Source: Patescibacteria group bacterium (GTDB lineage Bacteria; Patescibacteriota; Patescibacteriia; WFTA01; S139-112). Taken from it: a DNA stretch of 7,433 bases. The notes beneath the pieces are model-generated. The model was not told the DNA's origin. It ran no database searches and saw only the letters and a list, made by a program, of their open reading frames with translations. Numbering within the stretch: the first letter of the stretch is position 1; every line of letters starts with the position of its first letter. Shown here in pieces: positions 1 to 5,181 of this stretch. The DNA lies in contig WFTA01000016.1 in NCBI GenBank assembly GCA_015485715.1, forward strand, positions 1 through 7,433, given 5' to 3'. Both the position numbers and the translations under genes were made by a program.

Positions 1-690
1 ACAGTATATAGTACTACTTTTAGAAATCAATTAAGTCAGTTTTTAAATAATTTAGCTTACAATACAGCGGTTAAGCTGGCTACAGGAAAGTCCGGGCAGA
101 GGCCTCTTTTTGAAGTTTTTGACACTAGAGCCTTAATTAATCAAGTAAGGGATCAGGCAATAGGTAATTTCAGTGAGCAACTTTTAAGATCAACAGCAGG
201 AGGGGGAACATGTAAAGTAACAGGGAATGCAGGTATTAACGAATTAATAAGACCTAAAAAAGAAAGAAATGACAAAGAGATAGGAGGATGTGTAGATGAT
301 TCCCAGTGTCCTTTGATAGCTAAGGCAAGTGCAAAAGCACTGGCTGCATGTGCTGGTGCTGAAGACGGAGTAGGTATGGCAGGAAAGGGTACATTAAATA
401 CTGAAGGTAATATTGATTCAGAAGGAGTACTTTGCCAGACAAGTGTTGGACCTCTGTTTGCAAATAGATATTTTGCTTTTAAAGGGGAGGATTCCAGTGA
501 TTTTGTGATGTTTGCAGAGAATGGCTGGATACAGCCGGAAACTCTACAAAGAGATACATGTGTTCCAAAAGGAGGAACTGTTAATTTTGAAGGAATAGAT
601 ATATGCAGGATTCAGAGTCCGGTAGTGGATATAATGGTAAGAACCACAGGCGCAAGGCTTGCCAGATTTGGCGTACCTCCCAAACCAAGA
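1..690 (+). other. N-terminal visible segment: head with scattered Cys
   Basis: This covers residues 1-230 of the giant protein. The segment opens with an amphipathic-looking stretch (TTFRNQLSQFLNNLAYNTA) followed by KSGQRPLFEVF. It then has eight Cys at irregular spacing, counting Cys231 at its edge, including a C-x5-C pair CVDDSQC at 97-103. I do not recognise a named domain. From memory, similar starts occur in large uncharacterised Patescibacteria proteins. No signal peptide or membrane helix is visible in this part, so any such element lies before the window. Confidence 0.5.
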
Positions 691-3600
691 TGTGATTTTA
701 ATACACTCAGGGAAAGGTTTGAGAATATAAAGCAGATAGATAATGAAAATATTCTTAGAGTTAGAACTATGTTTAATTCTGGTGAGAATGATTTATCTGT
801 TACTCTTAATTTAGGCCTTACGGGAATAGCAAAGAAAGAAGCAGAAGAACAGGCAAAGGTGCTTAATATATTGAAGAACAGGGGGTTTGTAGATAAAAAA
901 GATGTTGTCAATGATGACAAAGTAAAAACTCAGGCAATATTTTTGGAAAAGGCAGCTGAGGAATCGTTTTTCAAAACACCATTTAAGCAGTATTTACAGC
1001 AGACAGGGAGCCTGGTGGCAGACGCTTTTAATGCTTTTACAAACACATTTGCATCCAAAATGCTTGACAGACTTTTCAACGGTCTTGCTCCTGATGATGC
1101 AGGGGGAGGAGCAGGAGGTGGAGGAAAATTTGACAATTCATTTTTTACCAAAATATCAGGCATTGCTGCTGCCAGACTCAAATATGCTGATCTTCTGAAG
1201 GTGTCTGATTTTAGAAGTGCAGAGAAAAACAGTGAAGTGATACTTCAACAATTTGTTGCAGGATGTGATGCAGCCCAGACTGCAGGGATAAATACCACAA
1301 ACCCTGAGGATTTGATAGGTATATTCAATTGCGTTATAGACGACGGGTTTAAAGAAGCTATATCCAGAAAATTAACTATTAAAGAAGCAGTAGATGAAGG
1401 TCTGCTGTCATCTTCCAGAATATTTGGTGTGAGATCGGACGGGTCAGGATCTGAAGCGCTTGCCAGTGAGAGCGATCTGTATTCCTTGCGAAGTATATTG
1501 ATTCTCAGGAAATACAGAATAGTTCCTGTGGGGTGGGAGCTGGCGGCAAGATATATAAAGGATATTTTGCAATCCAGTGACAGGGCAAGCAAGAAGTCAT
1601 ACACCTTGGGTGAACTTCTTGCTGCTTACTATGATCCAACATCTCCGTTTTACAAACTGGTAAATCCTGACTTTCAGCTTAAGATCCCTGTATCTGTAAA
1701 GGAGACGCTTATGCCTTCTGACAGGGTAATTACAGAAATATATGTCAGAAATGAAGATACAAACAATGACGGCAAAATCGATCAAAAAGATGAGCCTGCA
1801 AGAGTTGTACAGAGAGCTTTGGATGTTGTAGATACCAAAGGATGTATATTTGAAAATGATGACGGCAGCTGCAGATTTTACGGATATTGTGTTGAAGAAA
1901 ATCCGTTTTGGGATGTACAGGGAGAAAAGTGTGAGCCTCAATATAACACCTGTCAGACTTTTGCAAAGGGAAATACAAAAGAGCAGGTTAGCTATCTTCA
2001 GAATACATTAAATACTGGAGTATGTGATGAGACAAATATAGGTTGCAGAGCATATAGTAGAATTCAGGACAGAGACGGAAACTGGTCTTCTGCTGAAAAT
2101 GATTTTATATATCTTGATAGAACAACAGGACCCTGCACATCTCAGGAAGTTGGATGTAGGGAATTTATCAGACTTGCTGATTATGCCAATAATGCTTTAT
2201 CTGCAGGAGAAATTAACAACATTATCAATACCTTGGTTGCAAATGGTGGAGAGAGTGATGATTATAACAGTTATGCAACATTTGCTGATTATGTTTATTT
2301 GGGAGGCAACAGGCTTGAGTGCAGTGAAGAGCAGGTTAACTGCAGATTATACACCCCTGTTTCCAATAAAACAATTCCTAATATACCGGGCATTATCACG
2401 CCGGCTGTCAGAGATGCAGATGGAAATATTACAGCTTATAATGATGAGTGCCCTGCAGAGTGTGTAGGGTATAAGAGTTATGTTGAGATGGCTTATCCTG
2501 TGTTTGGTTATGACAGAAGAGATGTGAACCTTATAGCAGATACAGCCAAAACATGTCCGGCGTCTTTTGAGGGATGCACAGAATTTACTGTTATTACTCC
2601 TGACGGTGGTGAAGAGGTTGTGTATTACAGTGATGTCAGGATATGCGAACCTCAGGATACCACCAGACCAAACAGAGTATACTTCACTTGGGAAGGAGAT
2701 GGAGAGACAGGGTTTCAGCTAAGATCGTGGACACTGGTTGCTGCAGCAGATGGCGGTCCTGATCAGATAGGAGGAGTAGATTTGGATGCCTGTAATCCTG
2801 ATATTTATAATCTTTCTCCTTCAGATCCGGGATATAATCCTGATTGTAGAGAATACACTGACGCTAATTTAAACAAGTATTACAGACTTCATTCAAAGGT
2901 AATATTTGTTTCAGAGGAGTGTCAGGGCATCAGAAGAACTTTTGACGGACAGATATACAATATCCTGCCTGAACTTTCGCAAGAATGTCCTGCTGTCTAC
3001 GACGGGTGCAGAAGATACAGACCGTCTATGGCAGGAAACAACAGACTGATTATTAATTCAACATTTGAAGAAGGGGCAGATGAGTGGTCAGGTGATGCAG
3101 CAGAAATATCTTCAGAATCAGTAAGTGTGGGAGGACACTCATTGTTTGTGGATTCTTCACTTAATCCTACATCTACTCCTGATATTCAGAGGTTTGTAGA
3201 TATTCAAAGAGGAAAGAGATATATACTGGAGTTTTGGGCAAAGGAAGAAGCAGGAGGTATATCTTTGTCTGCACGTATAGAAGGAGGCAATGGCAGTGTC
3301 TTGTTTGATAGCCCCAAAACTTTAAGTAAGGAGTGGGATATATATAAAATGAGTGTGGATATTGATTTTGATCCGTCAGATTCAGACAGGATAATTATAT
3401 CCTCTGCAAATCCAGGAATGTATTATATAGATAATATCAGGTTATACGAGACAGATGATATATTCCTTATTAAAGATTCTTGGGATACTCCTGCCATATG
3501 TGAGAGTCCAGAGAGTCAGCTTAACTGTGAGGAATATGAAAATGACAAAGGTGAGACGCTGTATTTGAAAGATTTTACAGGAATATGTGAGGAGCAGTAT

Positions 3601-4548
3601 GTTGGATGTGAAGCTTTGATAGATACTCAGGGATTAGACTTAGTTGCCGGAGCTACAATTAGAGGAGAGAATATACCGCAGGATGAAGTTGTGTATTATG
3701 TAAATAAACCTGATTATTATTGTAGTGCACAGAGCGCAGGGTGCAGTGAACTTGGATTGAGATCTGTTGACAGAGACGGAGTTGAAAGTTTTGAAACAGT
3801 ATATAGGATACTTGATCCTGATTTTTATGAGGAGAATATCTGTGAAAGCGCTGCTGAATTTTGTGAGGAATACATACCTCAGGGTTCAGGAGGAGGGTTT
3901 GCTCGCTATTTCAAAGATCCTTTTGGCAGAGTATGTGAATACAGAACAGGGGTTATTATAAGAAATGAAGACGGAACATATTCTGATCCTGTAAACGGCT
4001 GGTTTAAGACAAATATAACAGGTGAAATTACGCCAGCTGATGTATGCAGGATTGATACTGAAGATGTGGAAAGAGTTCCTATATGTGATCCTAATTCAGC
4101 AGATCAGGATAATTGCTGGACATATGCCTGTCCTGCAAGTCAGTCGTCCTGTGCAGAGTTTCAGGATCCTGTAACTCCTCCGGGATGCGACAAAAATGCG
4201 CCTCCGGGAGCAGATAACGCCTGTAATTTCTATTATCTACTTAAAGATTCTCTTACCAAAGGAATTCAGGAATGTGGAGGGGTTGTATCACCTTCTGAGG
4301 GGTGTGTGGGTCTTTTTGATACATCAAAGGGTCAGGATTCAAAATATTTGAGAGCTGATTGTCAGGAAGGGTGTCCGTTAATTAAGCAGTGTTATGCAGA
4401 TGGAGAATATACACAGGTAGAGTGTACATCCAATTCTGACTGCAACTCAGGCGAGGAATGCAGAGCAGTACCGGTAAGAGAACTCCCATCCTGTCAGCCT
4501 GACTATACTGGATCATATCCTACAAGTAAGCCGGGATGTATAATTTAG
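1..4548 (+). CDS. Giant Cys-rich extracytoplasmic protein with dockerin-like loop and jelly-roll domain (5' partial)
   Basis: The reading frame is open from base 1 to the TAG at 4546-4548, giving 1515 residues. The true start lies upstream, and the TTG at 313 is only an internal codon. Residues are numbered from base 1. Residues 1-231 are a head with Cys at 71, 97, 103, 117, 145, 187, 202 and 231. Residues about 232-570 look mainly helical, with only Cys422 and Cys444 and a Gly-rich linker at 368-375. A calcium-loop-like DTNNDGKIDQKD lies at 586-597. From 615 the chain is Cys-rich, with ten exact C-x6-C pairs. A jelly-roll-like domain occupies about 1016-1150, and the tail ends at Cys1513. 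About 57 Cys in total imply disulfides and export, but the signal sequence is out of view. No C-terminal membrane segment or sorting signal is visible. It is the first visible gene of an operon with two membrane-anchored cohesin-like proteins. From memory it resembles uncharacterised giant proteins of Patescibacteria. Its function is unknown; adhesion or a structural surface role is a guess. Confidence 0.93.
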   Translation, partial: TVYSTTFRNQLSQFLNNLAYNTAVKLATGKSGQRPLFEVFDTRALINQVRDQAIGNFSEQLLRSTAGGGTCKVTGNAGINELIRPKKERNDKEIGGCVDDSQCPLIAKASAKALAACAGAEDGVGMAGKGTLNTEGNIDSEGVLCQTSVGPLFANRYFAFKGEDSSDFVMFAENGWIQPETLQRDTCVPKGGTVNFEGIDICRIQSPVVDIMVRTTGARLARFGVPPKPRCDFNTLRERFENIKQIDNENILRVRTMFNSGENDLSVTLNLGLTGIAKKEAEEQAKVLNILKNRGFVDKKDVVNDDKVKTQAIFLEKAAEESFFKTPFKQYLQQTGSLVADAFNAFTNTFASKMLDRLFNGLAPDDAGGGAGGGGKFDNSFFTKISGIAAARLKYADLLKVSDFRSAEKNSEVILQQFVAGCDAAQTAGINTTNPEDLIGIFNCVIDDGFKEAISRKLTIKEAVDEGLLSSSRIFGVRSDGSGSEALASESDLYSLRSILILRKYRIVPVGWELAARYIKDILQSSDRASKKSYTLGELLAAYYDPTSPFYKLVNPDFQLKIPVSVKETLMPSDRVITEIYVRNEDTNNDGKIDQKDEPARVVQRALDVVDTKGCIFENDDGSCRFYGYCVEENPFWDVQGEKCEPQYNTCQTFAKGNTKEQVSYLQNTLNTGVCDETNIGCRAYSRIQDRDGNWSSAENDFIYLDRTTGPCTSQEVGCREFIRLADYANNALSAGEINNIINTLVANGGESDDYNSYATFADYVYLGGNRLECSEEQVNCRLYTPVSNKTIPNIPGIITPAVRDADGNITAYNDECPAECVGYKSYVEMAYPVFGYDRRDVNLIADTAKTCPASFEGCTEFTVITPDGGEEVVYYSDVRICEPQDTTRPNRVYFTWEGDGETGFQLRSWTLVAAADGGPDQIGGVDLDACNPDIYNLSPSDPGYNPDCREYTDANLNKYYRLHSKVIFVSEECQGIRRTFDGQIYNILPELSQECPAVYDGCRRYRPSMAGNNRLIINSTFEEGADEWSGDAAEISSESVSVGGHSLFVDSSLNPTSTPDIQRFVDIQRGKRYILEFWAKEEAGGISLSARIEGGNGSVLFDSPKTLSKEWDIYKMSVDIDFDPSDSDRIIISSANPGMYYIDNIRLYETDDIFLIKDSWDTPAICESPESQLNCEEYENDKGETLYLKDFTGICEEQYVGCEALIDTQGLDLVAGATIRGENIPQDEVVYYVNKPDYYCSAQSAGCSELGLRSVDRDGVESFETVYRILDPDFYEENICESAAEFCEEYIPQGSGGGFARYFKDPFGRVCEYRTGVIIRNEDGTYSDPVNGWFKTNITGEITPADVCRIDTEDVERVPICDPNSADQDNCWTYACPASQSSCAEFQDPVTPPGCDKNAPPGADNACNFYYLLKDSLTKGIQECGGVVSPSEGCVGLFDTSKGQDSKYLRADCQEGCPLIKQCYADGEYTQVECTSNSDCNSGEECRAVPVRELPSCQPDYTGSYPTSKPGCII
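691..1680 (+). other. Cys-poor, mostly helical domain with Gly-rich linker
   Basis: Residues 231-560 of the giant protein are rich in Ala, Glu, Lys, Leu and Asp and read as helical, for example AKKEAEEQAKVLNILKNRG at about 276-294. Only Cys422 and Cys444 occur after Cys231. A flexible GGGAGGGG linker at residues 368-375 (bases 1102-1125) divides the segment into two halves. This contrasts sharply with the disulfide-type region that follows and suggests a separately folding stalk or assembly domain. No family was recognised. Confidence 0.5.
1756..1791 (+). other. Dockerin/EF-hand-like calcium-binding loop
   Basis: Residues 586-597 read DTNNDGKIDQKD. The pattern D-x-N-x-D-G-x-[IV]-[DN]-x-x-D matches the 12-residue loop of type I dockerins and related EF-hand motifs. 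Candidate calcium ligands are Asp586, Asn588, Asp590, Asp594 and Asp597. It is followed by a probable short helix (PARVVQRALDVV). Dockerins normally carry two such loops and only one clear copy is visible, so a full dockerin is not shown. A single structural calcium loop at the border of the Cys-rich array is the safer reading. The two downstream genes encode cohesin-like domains. Confidence 0.6.
1843..3018 (+). repeat. Cys-rich repeat array, block 1 (protein-level repeats)
   Basis: This covers residues 615-1006. A degenerate unit of about 30-60 residues recurs. It is built around C-x6-C, usually with Gly before the second Cys and an aromatic residue three after it. Exact C-x6-C pairs are at 644/651, 675/682, 712/719, 774/781, 852/859 and 996/1003. 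A variant unit at 817 has Cys at +4 and Tyr at +7. An unusual segment at 882-974 breaks the rhythm with Cys 882, 931, 949 and 974 and the motif FTWEGDGETGFQLRSW. The units are diverged at DNA level, so this is an old duplication array rather than a recent tandem repeat. Disulfide-stabilised extracellular modules are likely. Confidence 0.8.
3046..3450 (+). other. Carbohydrate-binding-like jelly-roll domain in the giant protein
   Basis: Residues 1016-1150 begin LIINSTFEEGADEWSG and end MYYIDNIRLYE. A starting [IN]-x-x-F-E-x-G...W and a closing Y-[YI]-I-D-N-[IV] strand are typical of the CBM4/9-type, galactose-binding-like beta-sandwich. Between them lie RYILEFWAK and alternating hydrophobic strands, also usual for the fold. 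The domain has no Cys and sits as an insertion between two blocks of Cys repeats. Ligand binding is not shown; many such domains serve as structural or adhesion modules. A second domain of this type occurs in the third gene. Confidence 0.65.
3499..4161 (+). repeat. Cys-rich repeat array, block 2 (protein-level repeats)
   Basis: Residues 1167-1387 resume the array after the jelly-roll insertion. Exact C-x6-C pairs are at 1196/1203, 1241/1248, 1281/1288 and 1377/1384, with a C-x8-C variant at 1167/1176. Further Cys are at 1312, 1349, 1362 and 1372. Each pair is preceded by a short aromatic strand such as LYLKDFTG or VYYVNKPDYY. This matches the layout of block 1, so the two blocks belong to one array split by a domain insertion. 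Confidence 0.78.
4186..4545 (+). other. C-terminal dense Cys tail of the giant protein
   Basis: Residues 1396-1515 contain 12 Cys (1396, 1408, 1425, 1435, 1454, 1458, 1464, 1475, 1481, 1487, 1498, 1513). CTSNSDCNSGEEC at 1475-1487 is a C-x5-C-x5-C knot-like motif of the kind seen in small disulfide-rich extracellular domains. No hydrophobic anchor, LPXTG-type signal or basic tail follows, so the protein is not anchored by its C-terminus in any way I can recognise. Confidence 0.6.
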
Positions 4549-4557
4549 TGGTATATT
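4549..4557. other. 9-base gene junction without a clear Shine-Dalgarno
   Basis: The junction TGGTATATT separates the TAG stop of the giant gene from the ATG at 4558. No GGAGG-like sequence lies 5-12 bases before the ATG; only GTGG at 4548-4551 could pair weakly. The tight spacing leaves no room for a terminator plus promoter, so co-transcription and perhaps translational coupling are likely. Confidence 0.6.
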
Positions 4558-5169
4558 ATGACGGAGTATTTTCAACAGTATAAAAAGTATATTATCTCAG
4601 GAATTGTATTTATTGCTGTTTTGGTAGGGATTGTTGTGGGTTTGTCCCGACAAGACAATGAGGTTTCTGTATATATTCCTGAAAAAATGACAGAAGAAGC
4701 AAAAAATGATAAATCTGTGGAAGTTCGGATAAATAAATTTAAAGGCAGTATGTATTTGGAATCAAATAAAAGGAAATACAGAAGAGGAGATGAGGTAAGG
4801 GTCTATATCAGGATGAACACACAGGGATATAATATAAACGTAGCCAAGGCAGTTATATATTATCCTCAGGATAATTTAGAGTTTGTGTCTTTTGATTTTA
4901 GTGAATCTGTTATGACTATGAAAGTAAGAGAAGAAATTGGAGAAGGTGCTTTAACTGTTATAAGAGGTAAACCGGGAGATACAGATTTTACTGATTTTGA
5001 TGACGGATATAACGGGGTCGATGGATTGCTTGGCATTGTTATCTTTAAAGCCAAAGAATCTGGCAAAGCAGATATTGGACTGGGTCAAGAAAGCAGGATG
5101 TTGCTTGATGATGGTGATGGAACATATATGGATACTAATGTAAATAAAATAACAATAGATATTAACTAA
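4558..5169 (+). CDS. Membrane-anchored single cohesin-like domain protein
   Basis: This 203-residue protein starts at ATG 4558, the first possible start after an in-frame stop, and only this start keeps the membrane helix. Residues 11-29 (YIISGIVFIAVLVGIVVGL) form one hydrophobic segment after a short Lys-containing N-terminus, so an uncleaved anchor with the rest outside is likely. Residues about 64-202 form a cohesin-like beta-sandwich: RRGDEVRVYIRMNTQGYNI, then a YYP strand, GLLGIVIFKAKESG, and a closing LLDDGDGT turn. The same landmarks occur in the next gene. Acidic stretches (DTDFTDFDDG at 141-150 and DDGDG at 184-188) might bind calcium. There is no Cys, unlike both neighbours. It lies 9 bases after the giant gene and 12 before the next. 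Its role is probably to hold a partner at the surface, but binding to the dockerin-like loop upstream is only a hypothesis. Confidence 0.9.
   Translation: MTEYFQQYKKYIISGIVFIAVLVGIVVGLSRQDNEVSVYIPEKMTEEAKNDKSVEVRINKFKGSMYLESNKRKYRRGDEVRVYIRMNTQGYNINVAKAVIYYPQDNLEFVSFDFSESVMTMKVREEIGEGALTVIRGKPGDTDFTDFDDGYNGVDGLLGIVIFKAKESGKADIGLGQESRMLLDDGDGTYMDTNVNKITIDIN
4747..5163 (+). other. Cohesin-like domain, gene 2
   Basis: Residues 64-202 match the general cohesin/carbohydrate-binding-like pattern. A G-D-x-[VI]-x-V strand (77-82) is followed by a strand with an N/G turn (NTQGYNINVAKAVIYYP), a hydrophobic GLLGIVIFKAK strand (156-166) and a terminal S-x-x-L-x-D-D-G-x-G-T turn (179-189). The call rests on these landmarks and on the parallel with the domain in gene 3; no profile search was possible. 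Confidence 0.65.
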
Positions 5170-5181
5170 AGATATTGCAAT
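5170..5181. other. 12-base gene junction without a Shine-Dalgarno
   Basis: The junction AGATATTGCAAT lies between the TAA at 5167-5169 and the ATG at 5182. It contains no purine-rich ribosome binding sequence. The ATG is nevertheless well supported, because it opens a 750-codon frame with a membrane helix close to the N-terminus. Initiation may depend on coupling to the upstream gene or on low local structure. Confidence 0.6.

Noticed and set aside
282..290. AGGAGG followed directly by ATG, as a possible gene start
   Set aside because: There is no spacing between the two, and the ATG frame stops after three codons (ATG TGT AGA TGA).
313..315. TTG at 313 as the start of the giant gene
   Set aside because: The same frame is open from base 1 with matching amino acid composition and Cys content, and no ribosome binding site precedes the TTG. 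The real start is upstream of the window.
1102..1125. G-rich stretch as a DNA-level repeat or structural element
   Set aside because: It encodes a GGGAGGGG protein linker in frame, which explains the base composition.
612..1978. Open frames on the minus strand opposite the giant gene (612-920, 930-1181, 1245-1604, 1597-1941, 1745-1978)
   Set aside because: They lie wholly inside the well-supported plus-strand gene, overlap one another in places, and show no recognisable protein features.
2099..3961. Plus-strand open frames at 2099-2467 and 3767-3961
   Set aside because: They are out-of-frame shadows of the Cys-rich repeat region, with no start signals or domain features.
4539..4544. TATAAT as a -10 promoter element just before gene 2
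   Set aside because: It lies in the last codons of the giant gene, has no TTGACA-like partner about 17 bases upstream, and such a match is expected by chance in AT-rich DNA.
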